Notes under the pieces: model-generated
What the model saw: the letters and a program-made list of their open reading frames with translations, nothing else
Told to the model about the DNA's origin: nothing
Databases searched by the model: none
Source of the DNA: CAVPJC01 sp963705155
GTDB lineage: Bacteria; Chloroflexota; Anaerolineae; Anaerolineales; UBA4823
DNA length: 64,000 nt
NCBI GenBank assembly: GCA_963705155.1
Contig: CAVPJC010000014.1
Coordinates: 372,001-436,000 of the forward strand
Direction: 5' to 3'
Made by a program: the position numbers and the translations under genes
Shown here: positions 27,215-35,914 of the stretch, piece by piece
How the letters are laid out: each line of letters opens with the position of its first letter
Numbering within the stretch: the first letter of the stretch is position 1

Positions 27215-27813
27215 GACGATATCTCCAATTCTTTGGCCCACGCCAGGATAGTTTTTAATTGATCAATCCCATCAATCCGGCGAGGCGTTACCTTCATGCG
27301 TTTTTTACTCAACAAGCCGATCCCCATTGGGGCCATTCCAGGCAAGCGCAGTGGGAAATGTTTGAGGTAGTGCCGGGTGGCCAATCCGAGCTCATAGCTG
27401 CGGCCGTAATTTTCTACCATATCCACAAAGGTCTGAGAAAAATCAGGCGCAGTCGCATCCCGGTACAACTTGGCCTGAATTGCCATGCCTTTGAGCGTGT
27501 ACATAACATCCGCAATGTGCACATCTTGTGGGCAGCGGACAACACAGTGGTAACATGACACACACATCCAGGGGGTGTTGCTGCTGAGGGCTTCCTTTCG
27601 CATACCTGCCCTGATCATGGCGAAAAGCATTCTGGGCGTATGGTCCATATCCTCAGCCGATGGGCAGGATCCTCCACATGTGCCGCATTGAATGCACATT
27701 TCGAGGCGGGCAACTCCCGCGGTTGCAGCACTTACTTCTTCAAGGAATCTGAGATTGGGATTGCTTCCTGACTTGGGAACAGGTGATTTTGTTGCGGTGG
27801 CTGTAGCAGTCAA
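27211..27813 (-). CDS. hdrC: HdrC-like iron-sulfur subunit
   Basis: A 200-residue protein with two ferredoxin-like clusters, CIQCGTCGGSCP and CVSCYHCVVRCP, as in HdrC, which relays electrons from HdrA to HdrB. A C-terminal helical domain with a basic KKRMKVTPRR stretch follows. It is the first gene of the operon. The start is a TTG preceded by AGGAGGT five bases upstream, so an unusual start codon with a very strong ribosome site. The first 25 residues (TATATATKSPVPKSGS) look disordered. Confidence 0.9.
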   Translation of the reverse strand: MTATATATKSPVPKSGSNPNLRFLEEVSAATAGVARLEMCIQCGTCGGSCPSAEDMDHTPRMLFAMIRAGMRKEALSSNTPWMCVSCYHCVVRCPQDVHIADVMYTLKGMAIQAKLYRDATAPDFSQTFVDMVENYGRSYELGLATRHYLKHFPLRLPGMAPMGIGLLSKKRMKVTPRRIDGIDQLKTILAWAKELEISS

Positions 27814-28153
27814 TTTGCACCTCCTCTGGTGGTGCGGGGCGATCGAGAAAACGTAGGCTCATCTGATGAGGCAGGCGAAGAGAATGAAAATGCGGCTGGA
27901 AACCTCCGTTAAAAACGGTTCAATATTTACCCAACATAATTAGTATGTGAAAATCAGGTATCAAAGTATAGTGACAAATAGCACGCCAGCATAGTGACGA
28001 AAGTTACTACCTGGATTTCTGACTTTATAGTGTTTTAATTCACAAACAAGGATGAGAATTTAGATAAGAGGCCGTGTTTCGACACGTATAAAAATCACGA
28101 GACGATTTTAAAGATGAATTTGAACAAACAGGGTGAATGGATATGGGCCCTGT
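27814..28153. other. AT-rich upstream region of the hdr-mvh operon
   Basis: These 340 bases hold no gene. They should carry the operon promoter on the minus strand; TTGATA (27966-27961) with a poor -10 about 17 bases on (AATTAT) is the best candidate and is weak. A 7+7 inverted repeat at 27992-28009, a matching half-site at 27969-27975, and a small hairpin with a TTCG loop (CGTGT/ACACG near 28073-28086) are the other structures seen. Confidence 0.55.
27992..28009. promoter_or_regulatory. candidate operator (CRP/FNR-like inverted repeat)
   Basis: TAGTGAC-GAAA-GTTACTA is an inverted repeat of two 7-base arms around four bases with one mismatch. The geometry is that of CRP/FNR-family sites, but the half-site is not the classical TTGAT or TGTGA. 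A further direct copy of TAGTGAC lies at 27969-27975, 23 bases away (about two helical turns). It stands upstream of the hdr-mvh operon and could give redox or hydrogen control. Confidence 0.4.
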
Positions 28154-28155
28154 TT
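28112..28155 (-). terminator. possible weak terminator after the GNAT gene
   Basis: On the minus strand an 8-base stem (AAACAGGG, 28155-28148, with CCCTGTTT, 28133-28126) begins in the stop codon of the acetyltransferase gene and is followed by a short T-rich run (GTTTGTTC). The loop of 14 bases and short T-run make it weak. Confidence 0.35.
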
Positions 28156-28708
28156 ATTCAGCTGGCTTTAGAAATATATCAACTTCCCATACGCCTTCAA
28201 CATATCTTTTTTGATATGGCAGGCGGCTGGCTTCGATAAATTTTAATACCCGTAAATTGGCCGGAGAAACAGCTCCTGTAAATACGGTTACGCCATGCTT
28301 CAGGGCATACTCTGCTAAGATTTGCATCATGAACGCCCCCAATCCCTGTTGCTGATACTGGTCTTCAACGACAACACCAACCTCAGCTCTGCCGGGCAGA
28401 GCAGGATCAACACTGTTGTACCGGGCAACTGCGATGATCTCGCATGCATTTTTTACCTGCACGCAGGCTACGAAAGCCATGCGAGTATGGTAATCCACGC
28501 CGGCGAGCTGTTCAGCCTGTTCGCCTGGAAGAAATTTCAGATATTCCAGAAACCTGAAATAGACACTTTCGGGTGATAACCGCTGGAAAAAATCCTGTAA
28601 AAGAGGCGCATCATTAGCCTGAATCGGGCGAATGGTCAACTGCCGGCCGTCCTTGAGGGTGAAATTGAGCGGATTATCAGGTGAATTGTTGTTATTCATC
28701 ATTTGCAC
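28154..28708 (-). CDS. Pat-like GNAT acetyltransferase
   Basis: A GNAT of up to 184 residues. The opening LKDGRQLTIRPIQANDAPLL plus FFQRLSPESVYFRF closely resembles the acetyltransferase domain of protein lysine acetyltransferases (Pat/KATmt type). The acetyl-CoA loop is QQQGLGAFM. It lies just upstream of, and on the same strand as, the hdr-mvh operon, whose last gene is another GNAT. Start is uncertain: GTG at 28708 or one of the ATGs within 12 bases downstream. Confidence 0.82.
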   Translation of the reverse strand: MQMMNNNNSPDNPLNFTLKDGRQLTIRPIQANDAPLLQDFFQRLSPESVYFRFLEYLKFLPGEQAEQLAGVDYHTRMAFVACVQVKNACEIIAVARYNSVDPALPGRAEVGVVVEDQYQQQGLGAFMMQILAEYALKHGVTVFTGAVSPANLRVLKFIEASRLPYQKRYVEGVWEVDIFLKPAE

Positions 28709-28729
28709 ATAAGGATTGGCCTGGTTATA

Positions 28730-28758
28730 TTGCTTTATTTTACCCCTTTTGCTACAAT
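28730..28758 (+). promoter_or_regulatory. sigma-70-type promoter for the transketolase operon
   Basis: TTGCTT (28730-28735), a 17-base spacer and TACAAT (28753-28758) lie about 90 bases before the transketolase start, in the divergent gap with the GNAT gene. No other + strand gene lies between. Confidence 0.5.
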
Positions 28759-28849
28759 AACTGAAAATGAGGGCATCATACGAATAAAAATTCCCTGAAA
28801 AGCGGGAAATTTAATCAAAAGATCCACCATGCCCGATTTGGAGACAAAG

Positions 28850-30890
28850 ATGACACCGTCAAGTGAACTGGAATCACGGGCTATTAATACCATCCGATTT
28901 CTTTCTGCGGATGCGGTCCAGCAAGCTAAAAGTGGACATCCGGGACTGCCCATGGGGGCAGCCGCGATGGCTTATACAATTTGGACTCGACATTTACGCT
29001 TCAATCCAATAAATCCGGCCTGGCCCGACCGGGACCGCTTCGTTCTCTCCGGTGGGCATGGCTCGATGCTGCTCTATAGTCTCCTGCATCTGACTGGTTA
29101 CAACCTGACCCTGGCTGAGATAAAGAATTTTCGGCAGTGGGGAAGCAAGACGCCCGGACATCCAGAATATGGACTGACACCAGGGGTTGAAACGACGACA
29201 GGCCCGCTGGGACAAGGTTTCTGCAATGGGGTGGGAATGGCAATTGCCGCGGCTCACCTGGCAGGCGTTTACAATCGTCCTGGATTTGACCTGATTAACC
29301 ACTTTATCTACGCCATTGTCACAGATGGCGACTTGATGGAGGGTATAACATCTGAGGCAGCTTCGCTTGCAGGTCATCTTCGATTGGGCAGATTGATCTA
29401 TCTTTACGACGATAACCGCATTTCTATCGATGGCAGCACCAACCTGGCTTTTACAGAAGACCGGGCAGCACGATTTGCCGCTTATGGCTGGCAGGTGCTC
29501 CAGGTTGAGGATGGAAATGATGTCGGGCAAATTGATCAAGCTATCCAACAGGCAAAAATCGACCCGCGGCCATCACTCATCGTGTGCCGAACCCACATCG
29601 GCTACGGGTTGCCGACGAAACAAGACACAGAAAAAGCACACGGCGAACCCCCGGGAGACGAAGAATTAAACGGCGCAAAGAAGAACCTGGGTTGGCCGAT
29701 AGAGCCGCGCTTCTATATCCCCGAAGATGTCCTGGCGTATTTCCGCCAGGCAATCTCCCGGGGGGCAGCCTATGAACTGGATTGGAGCGGGCGTAAGGCT
29801 GCTTATCGGGCAGAATTTCCGGAACTGGCTGGCGAGTTGGAGCGCCGCCTGTCTGGCCAACTGCCGGATAACTGGCAAGATGGATTGCCTGAATTTCCAG
29901 CGGATGTTAAAGGCCAGGCCACCCGGATTTCTTCCGGCAAAGTGCTCAATGCTCTGGCAGCCAGGCTCCCGGAGCTCATGGGTGGTTCGGCAGACCTGGC
30001 TCCATCCAATAAAAGCTGGATCGATGGCTCTCCTAGTTTCCAGGCCGAATGTCCGCAGGGACGTAATTTCCATTTTGGCGTGCGCGAACATAGCATGGGT
30101 GCGATCGTCAACGGTATGAACCTGCACGGGGGTGTGATTGCATACGGAGCCACATTCCTGGTTTTTTCAGATTATATGCGTCCGGCAATCCGGCTCTCGG
30201 CACTTTCAGAATACCCAAGCATCTGGCTTTTCACTCATGATAGCGTGGGTGTTGGCGAAGATGGCCCCACTCATCAACCGGTGGAACATTTCAAGCGCTC
30301 TACGTTCGATTCCAGGCCTGATTGTACTGCGTCCAGCAGATGCCAACGAATCCACTCAGGCATGGATTGCCGCCATCAAAAACCGCCAGGGTCCCAGCGC
30401 ATTAATCTTCACCAGGCAGAATTTGCCTGTTTTGGATCGCAGCGTTTATGCAAACGCATCTGGACTTCACCGGGGAGCCTATGTGCTTGCCGATCTGGGC
30501 GAAGGCGAACCACAAATCATTTTAATGGCTTCCGGCTCGGAAGTCTCATTGATTGTTGAAGCTGGCCGGCAGTTGGAACAAGATGGAATTGCCGTTCGGC
30601 TGGTCTCGTTTCCGAGTTGGGAATTATTTACTGCCCAGGATAAAACCTATCAAGACGCGGTTTTAACGCCATATATCAAGCCACGTCTTGCAGTTGAAGC
30701 TGGTGTTTCGCAAGGTTGGCATCGCTGGGTGGGCGATCATGGAGCAACCATATCCATCGACCGGTACGGCGCTTCTGCACCTTACCAGTTAATTATGGAA
30801 AAATATGGATTTACTGTTGACAATGTAGTTCACAAAGCCCGAAACCTCATGTCTGCTTTCCAGTCAGAGGTAACCCATGGAGTTAAATAA
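28850..30890 (+). CDS. tkt: transketolase, one frame break
   Basis: The repaired protein has about 679 residues. The thiamine-diphosphate signature is present (GDGDLMEGITSEAASLAGHL), as are SGHPGLPMGAA near the start, HGSMLLYSLLHLTGY, and in the pyrimidine domain HFGVREHSMGAI and HDSVGVGEDGPTHQPVEH. One extra base near 30289-30294, directly after PVEH, shifts the frame. Beyond it SALRSIPGLIVLRPADANE continues in the next frame. The ATG at 28850 has GGAG seven bases before it and is preferred over the ATG at 28829. It moves two-carbon ketol units in the pentose phosphate pathway and is followed by a HEAT-like gene and zwf. Confidence 0.92.
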
Positions 30891-31569
30891 CCCGCTGTTA
30901 AAAGCATCGCAGCCTGCGCTCTTCGAGTTGGAGAATGTCCATGCGGGCATCGTTGAGCTTTTCCCGGCGGTGTGGAGCGCGGCAGAAGGACTTGTCTCTT
31001 TTGATTCTGCCACCCGCCGAAAAGCATTGGATTACCTGGCAGAGAGCGGCGCTGCCCGCTTATCGCCAGTGGTTGTTCATTTGCTCGCCTCACATCTTAC
31101 AGATGCCGATGAAATCATTCGCTGCCGGACGATCCAAATTCTCGCCAGTGTTTTAACGGCCGATGCTACCGGCGCAATTGCAGCAACCACCGTGCGCCAG
31201 ACACTGGTTGCATATCTCTCCAATATGCGAACACGGCAAATCTATTCACTACTTCTCGTGGTTCAAAAAAATCCGGAGCTGCTCCAGCCGGTGAGTAAAT
31301 TGTTATACGCTGCACCCTACGCAGGCACTCACCTTTCTGATATCGCCATGTCCCGAAAATCTCCCCTGGAGATTCGCCGGCTGGCACTTCAATTAATAGG
31401 TATGGTTGGTTATCTGGATGCTGTTCCGGCTCTGGAGCGCATGCTCCAACGTGGCGAAGCGCGTGTAAATGGTCAGCAATCCATGCCATTTGCCGCGCCA
31501 ACCGGGGTTGACGATACCGGTTTACTCCCGGATATCAAGGCTGCCCTCGCTCTACTGGCAACCAGATAA
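30877..31569 (+). CDS. HEAT-repeat-like helical protein, 230 aa
   Basis: The sequence is a series of amphipathic helices with HEAT-like spacing, for example RKALDYLAESGAARLSPVVV, ADEIIRCRTIQILASVL and SPLEIRRLALQLIGMVGYL. It overlaps the 3' end of transketolase by 14 bases and ends two bases before the zwf ATG, so the three genes are tightly coupled. No enzymatic motif is present. A scaffold or regulator of the pentose phosphate enzymes is suggested only by position. Confidence 0.75.
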   Translation: MELNNPLLKASQPALFELENVHAGIVELFPAVWSAAEGLVSFDSATRRKALDYLAESGAARLSPVVVHLLASHLTDADEIIRCRTIQILASVLTADATGAIAATTVRQTLVAYLSNMRTRQIYSLLLVVQKNPELLQPVSKLLYAAPYAGTHLSDIAMSRKSPLEIRRLALQLIGMVGYLDAVPALERMLQRGEARVNGQQSMPFAAPTGVDDTGLLPDIKAALALLATR

Positions 31570-31571
31570 TA

Positions 31572-33068
31572 ATGGAAAATTTTGTGGAAAGCGATTCTGC
31601 TGTCAACACCGCTATAGTCATCTTCGGGGTGACAGGTGATCTTACTCGCCGAAAGCTGATCCCTGCTCTCTATGAAATGGCGGTTGCCGATCGCCTGCCA
31701 GATAAATTCCACATCATTGGTTTCGCTCGCCGAGACTGGAACGACGCCTTATTGGTAGAGAATATGCGAGCCAGTGTTGTCGAATATGCGCGTTCCCAAC
31801 CCATCGATCAAGCCGTGCTGCTGAGGTTGACGGATTCGATGCGGTATATCTCGTCCACCTTTGATGATCCTGATGGATATCGACAGCTTGTCCAATTACT
31901 AAAGAACATTGAAGCCAGGAACCGGCTGTTCTATCTGGCAGCACCTCCTGAAGACTACTCAACGATCATTCAAAGCCTGGGTGAAGTCGGGTTGAACCAT
32001 CTGGATACCGGATGGACGCGGATTGTTATCGAGAAGCCATATGGCAGAGACCTGGATTCTGCGCGCGAGCTGGATGTCGAAGTCCACAGGGTTTTTCCAG
32101 AAGACCAGGTCTACCGTATCGATCATTACCTGGGCAAGGAGACCGTCCAGAATATTGTTGTTTTCCGGTTTGCCAACGGCATTTTCGAGCCACTTTGGAA
32201 CCGGACAAATGTTGATCACGTGCAAATTACTGTCGCAGAAACCGTTGGTGTGGGCAGCAGGGCTGATTATTACGAGCACTCCGGCGTTATCCGGGATATG
32301 TTTCAGAATCACATGCTCCAGCTGCTGGCTCTAACGGCTATGGAAGCCCCGGTGGCTTTTACTGCAAATTGTATGCGAGATGAGAAACAGAAAATATTAC
32401 GCTCTCTCCGTCCTCTGCGTGGGGAAGAAGCATTGGCGCAAACTGTCAGGGCGCAATATATTTCAGGACCGGTGGATGGAAAAGATGTACCTGGATACAG
32501 AGACGAGCCCGGTGTGTCGCCCGAGTTTGTTACAGAGACCTATCTGGCAGCCCGCCTTTTTGTGGACAACTGGCGATGGGCTGGCGTGCCATTCTATTTG
32601 CGTTCAGGCAAGCGTCTGGCAAAACGCGTCTCCGAGATCTCGATCCATTTTAAACAGGTTCCCCTCCCATTATTCGAATGGCACAATCATGCAGGGGAGG
32701 CTCCCAACATTTTGACCATAAAGATCCAACCGGATGAAGGGATCAACCTGAGCTTTGGCGCTAAAGCGCCCGGACCGATCAATCAGATCTCCCCGGTGAA
32801 AATGAGTTTCGATTATGTGAATTCGTTTGGCGGTATACCGCCAGATGCCTATGAACGCTTGCTGTTGGATTGTATTATGGGCGATGCGACTTTATTTACT
32901 CGCAGCGACGAGGTGGATGCAGCCTGGTCTTTTACCACCGGTATACTGCAAGCGTGGCAAAGTGCTGCTGTTAAGAATTTGCCGGTCTATCAGGCCGGAA
33001 CATGGGGTCCGCCTGAAGCAGAAGAGTTTGCCCGCCATGGTGGGGATCATTCCTGGCATAATGATTAA
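31572..33068 (+). CDS. zwf: glucose-6-phosphate 1-dehydrogenase
   Basis: A 498-residue enzyme with the NADP-binding FGVTGDLTRRKLIPAL motif at the N terminus and the active-site RIDHYLGKE (about residue 180), plus KPYGRDLDSA and HMLQLLALTAMEAP. It catalyses the first step of the oxidative pentose phosphate pathway, giving NADPH. It shares the transcript with transketolase. Its stop is only five bases from the stop of the convergent zinc-ribbon gene. Confidence 0.96.
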   Translation: MENFVESDSAVNTAIVIFGVTGDLTRRKLIPALYEMAVADRLPDKFHIIGFARRDWNDALLVENMRASVVEYARSQPIDQAVLLRLTDSMRYISSTFDDPDGYRQLVQLLKNIEARNRLFYLAAPPEDYSTIIQSLGEVGLNHLDTGWTRIVIEKPYGRDLDSARELDVEVHRVFPEDQVYRIDHYLGKETVQNIVVFRFANGIFEPLWNRTNVDHVQITVAETVGVGSRADYYEHSGVIRDMFQNHMLQLLALTAMEAPVAFTANCMRDEKQKILRSLRPLRGEEALAQTVRAQYISGPVDGKDVPGYRDEPGVSPEFVTETYLAARLFVDNWRWAGVPFYLRSGKRLAKRVSEISIHFKQVPLPLFEWHNHAGEAPNILTIKIQPDEGINLSFGAKAPGPINQISPVKMSFDYVNSFGGIPPDAYERLLLDCIMGDATLFTRSDEVDAAWSFTTGILQAWQSAAVKNLPVYQAGTWGPPEAEEFARHGGDHSWHND

Positions 33069-33073
33069 CGGCT

Positions 33074-33658
33074 TTACAATGGTGACGAACAGTTCGGGCA
33101 TTTATTTTCACTGACTCTGACTACGAAACCGCATCTCTTACAGGTACGTGGTTGAGCGAGGCCGAGCGGCGCACCGCAGGCGATGCAATTGCTTTCACCG
33201 ACAGGGTTGGCTGCATCACAGTAAGCACAAACCAGTCTACGGAGTTGCTCCGACAGCTCAAAGGAAGCGCCGGCTCGCTGGGCGGTGGCATTGATAACTT
33301 GCCATGCCTGTTCATTGATTTGAAGATATTCAATATCCTGCGCCAGATCATCCAGTCGTGAGAGCAGCGCCCATGGGTTGCGCCACGCGCTTAGAGCGGT
33401 CATGCCCAGACTGGCAGCTACCCCAAGCCAGGCCTGTTGCCCGATTTGGATAGCGACGCCATCGGCGACTTTTTGCAGGCTGATTGTTAAGGCGGTCTGA
33501 CCCCCAGATGTTGGTATCGCTCGGGTAGCAATTTGTACAGCGATCTTTTCGCCAGCCCCGAACTGCTGAGCGTGCAAATTGCCGCGGTTAAAGTGTGAAA
33601 TGAGCGCTGCGGCAAAATCCTGCGGAGAAATGTCGCCGTGGTATATTCTTGGTTCCAT
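33074..33658 (-). CDS. zinc-ribbon domain protein, 194 aa
   Basis: A soluble N-terminal domain of unknown family (about residues 1-140, beginning MEPRIYHGDISPQDFAAAL) is followed by two C-terminal zinc ribbons: CAYCDAANPVGESNCIAC and CKRCGFVVRVSENKCPNC. The start at 33658 has AAGGT about seven bases upstream; a longer frame extends into the divergent gene's upstream region. No membrane segment is evident. Function is unknown. Confidence 0.75.
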   Translation of the reverse strand: MEPRIYHGDISPQDFAAALISHFNRGNLHAQQFGAGEKIAVQIATRAIPTSGGQTALTISLQKVADGVAIQIGQQAWLGVAASLGMTALSAWRNPWALLSRLDDLAQDIEYLQINEQAWQVINATAQRAGASFELSEQLRRLVCAYCDAANPVGESNCIACGAPLGLAQPRTCKRCGFVVRVSENKCPNCSSPL

Positions 33659-33780
33659 GACATTACCTTGCAAGTTGAATGGATTCATACGGGTATTATA
33701 TATTACTCTACGCAAACAGCGCCAGGATTGTTGCACGCTGGATTATAATCCTCATTGGAAAAGTGAGACTTGGAGGTGTT

Positions 33781-34398
33781 ATGTTGCGTTTGGTAAGCAG
33801 AATATTGCTCCCGGTATGCCTGGTAGGTGGGATTTACCTTTTTCTTTTGGTACCGCATGTCCTGGCAAGCAAACAAGGCCAGATCCCGACGGTATCGATC
33901 CCCACCGTAACCAGCAGCCCATCCGGTGCGACGGCAACGGTTACACGTGAACAAGACCAAATCAACGTACGCGGAGGTCCGGGCGTTGAATATCCAATTA
34001 TTGGAGTATTAATCGCAGGACAACAGATACCTGCCCTGGGTAGATCTGTCGGTGGCCAGTGGGTGTTGGTTGCTTATCCCGGAGCGCCAGACGGAGTTGC
34101 CTGGGTCTATTCACCGCTGGTTGAAATTGTTGGTTCCCTACCTGTGGTCGCTCCGCCGCCCACGCCAACACCGCGGACCACCCCGACCATAGACCCGACA
34201 CTGGCGGCTCAATTTATCGTAGAAGTGCCACCCACGCGTTTGCCTACCTTTACCCCTCCACCGCCCCTGCTGATACCCACATTTCCGGCCGAGATTGTTA
34301 CAACTTCCAGCAGCCGCATTCCGATGGGGCTGGTCATCATCGGTATGGGCGTAATCGGGGTGTTTGGATTGTTAATTTCCTTATTACGCGGGAGATGA
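33781..34398 (+). CDS. membrane-anchored SH3-domain protein
   Basis: A 205-residue protein with an N-terminal hydrophobic segment (LLPVCLVGGIYLFLLVPHVL), a bacterial SH3 domain (about residues 55-120, with NVRGGPGVEYPIIGVL and GVAWVYSPLV), a Pro/Thr-rich linker (PPPTPTPRTTPT) and a C-terminal membrane helix (MGLVIIGMGVIGVFGLLISL). GGAGGTG before the ATG at 33781 fixes the start. Such proteins usually sit at the cell surface and bind wall polymers or peptides. Confidence 0.82.
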   Translation: MLRLVSRILLPVCLVGGIYLFLLVPHVLASKQGQIPTVSIPTVTSSPSGATATVTREQDQINVRGGPGVEYPIIGVLIAGQQIPALGRSVGGQWVLVAYPGAPDGVAWVYSPLVEIVGSLPVVAPPPTPTPRTTPTIDPTLAAQFIVEVPPTRLPTFTPPPPLLIPTFPAEIVTTSSSRIPMGLVIIGMGVIGVFGLLISLLRGR

Positions 34399-34411
34399 TT
34401 TATCCTGAAAT

Positions 34412-34440
34412 AAAAAGACCGGTCTCAGACCGGTCTTTTT
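34412..34440. terminator. bidirectional Rho-independent terminator
   Basis: AAAAAGACCGGTCT, one C, then AGACCGGTCTTTTT: a perfect dyad with an A-run on one side and a T-run on the other. It lies between the convergent SH3 and ErpA genes and should work in both directions. Confidence 0.92.
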
Positions 34441-34451
34441 CGAAATAATCA

Positions 34452-34850
34452 TCAGTGGCAGCTGCATCCACCTGACGAACTGGATTCACCAGAAGAGTTT
34501 TTGGTCTTGAATGAACTACCACAACCACATGAAGAGACAGCATTGGGATTTTCAATCTTGAAACCGCTCCCCATCACATCTTCGACGTAATCTACATTCG
34601 CTCCACGCAGGTAGGTGATCGAAACTTCATCTACGACGATCTTGACGCCGTGCATCTCGGCAACCAGGTCTGTCTCCCGAAAATTATTTTCGAGCGCCAT
34701 GCCATATTGAAATCCGGAGCAGCCACCGCCCGAGATGAAGACACGCAGGCCGTACCCAGACAGGTTTCGTTTTTCAAGTAAAGATTGAACCGCCTGTGCA
34801 GCTGCGGGTGTTAGAGAAATAAAATCGGTTTGAACCTGATCCATTAACAT
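34452..34850 (-). CDS. erpA: A-type iron-sulfur carrier (ErpA/IscA family)
   Basis: A 132-residue HesB/IscA-type protein. The three cluster-ligating cysteines are in SGGGCSGFQYGMAL and SSCGCGSSF. It inserts iron-sulfur clusters into apoproteins, of which this window has many. The tail after the family domain (KTKNSSGESSSSGGCSCH) is Ser-rich with two more cysteines, which is unusual. The start at 34850 or the Met two codons downstream are both possible; AGAGGT lies about eight bases upstream of the first. Confidence 0.9.
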   Translation of the reverse strand: MLMDQVQTDFISLTPAAAQAVQSLLEKRNLSGYGLRVFISGGGCSGFQYGMALENNFRETDLVAEMHGVKIVVDEVSITYLRGANVDYVEDVMGSGFKIENPNAVSSCGCGSSFKTKNSSGESSSSGGCSCH

Positions 34851-34934
34851 TGTATTTACCTCTCAGCAAATTTGGACTGAATGAGTAGACTAATAGAGAT
34901 AAATTTTATCAAAATAAACAAATCGAGTCAATGG

Positions 34935-34946
34935 TTCTGTTATAAT
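34935..34946 (+). promoter_or_regulatory. extended -10 promoter for the mutarotase-like operon
   Basis: A consensus TATAAT (34941-34946) with the extended TG motif one base upstream (TGTTATAAT) but no good -35. It stands about 55 bases before the first gene of the run that includes the S41 peptidase, LCP protein and SmpB. Confidence 0.5.
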
Positions 34947-34999
34947 GCCGCCTGAGCGATCCGATCTTCGGGCAGCGTCCAATACTGCATCGACAGAAA

Positions 35000-35914
35000 A
35001 TGATGTTTTTTGAAAGGATGGTACGGTTGGCCATCAGATATCGCGGTCATCGCGCTCTAGCACTTGAGAATGAATATTTGCGCCTGGAATATCTTGTAGA
35101 CGCCGGACCCAGAATCGTTGGCCTGTACCTGGCCGGGTCGCAGGATAATCTTCTGGCGGAACTGGATGAAAAAGGAATCGACACGCCTTATGGAATTTAT
35201 TTCCTTCTTGGTGGGCACCGTCTCTGGTATGCGCCTGAGAAATTTCCGGACTCATATTATCCAGACGGAAAATCCATCCAGGTAAAACCTGTGGGAACAG
35301 GTGTTTGTCTGGAAGGGAACGTCGAACTACCTCAAGGAATCCGAAAAGCAATCGAAATTCACCTGGACGACCATGCCCCGCGTGTACAGCTGCATCACTA
35401 TATTACGAATGAGGGCAGCCAGCCCATTGAATTGGCTCCCTGGGCGCTAACAATGCTGCCCCACGGCGGTTTGATTATTCTCCCCCAGCCGATGGGGAAT
35501 CTGAATCAAGATGCTTTGCTGCCCAATCGCCATCTTGTCCAATGGCCTTATTCATCCTGGAAAGACCAACGACTTTCTCTGAATGATGATTATGTACTTA
35601 TTAATGCCGTTCCTTCCCTTCCGCCCCTAAAAATCGGGTATTTCAACCAGAGCGGATCAGTTGGTTATTTACGGGAGGATATCTTGTTTACAAAAAAATT
35701 CCGGGTCTATCCGGGAAAACTGCATACTGATTTTGGCTGCAACAGCGAATGTTACTGTAATGACCGGTTCGTTGAGCTTGAAACTGTTGGTCCTCTGCAA
35801 TTCATCCAACCTGGGGAGAGCACGAGGTTAGACGAAACATGGGAGTTTACCAGATTATCGAATATCCCTCTAACCCTGGCAGGTATTCAGAAATTATCTG
35901 AGTATTTTCGATGA
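35000..35914 (+). CDS. galactose-mutarotase-like beta-sandwich protein
   Basis: A 304-residue protein that resembles aldose-1-epimerase-fold proteins of unknown function. It has LALENEYLRLEYLVDAGPRI at the start, then GGHRLWYAPEKFPDSYYPDG and HHYITNEGSQPIELAPWALTM. A carbohydrate or polymer ligand is plausible. The start could also be the Met at 35018. Its 3' end overlaps the S41 peptidase start by four bases, so the two are coupled. Confidence 0.7.
   Translation: MMFFERMVRLAIRYRGHRALALENEYLRLEYLVDAGPRIVGLYLAGSQDNLLAELDEKGIDTPYGIYFLLGGHRLWYAPEKFPDSYYPDGKSIQVKPVGTGVCLEGNVELPQGIRKAIEIHLDDHAPRVQLHHYITNEGSQPIELAPWALTMLPHGGLIILPQPMGNLNQDALLPNRHLVQWPYSSWKDQRLSLNDDYVLINAVPSLPPLKIGYFNQSGSVGYLREDILFTKKFRVYPGKLHTDFGCNSECYCNDRFVELETVGPLQFIQPGESTRLDETWEFTRLSNIPLTLAGIQKLSEYFR

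Noticed and set aside
28073..28086. Terminator at the CGTGT-TTCG-ACACG hairpin
   Set aside because: The stem is only five bases and no T-run follows on either strand.
30304..30324. tRNA-like GTTCGATTCC sequence
   Set aside because: It lies inside transketolase and has no matching acceptor, D or anticodon stems. No tRNA or rRNA gene was recognised anywhere in the window.
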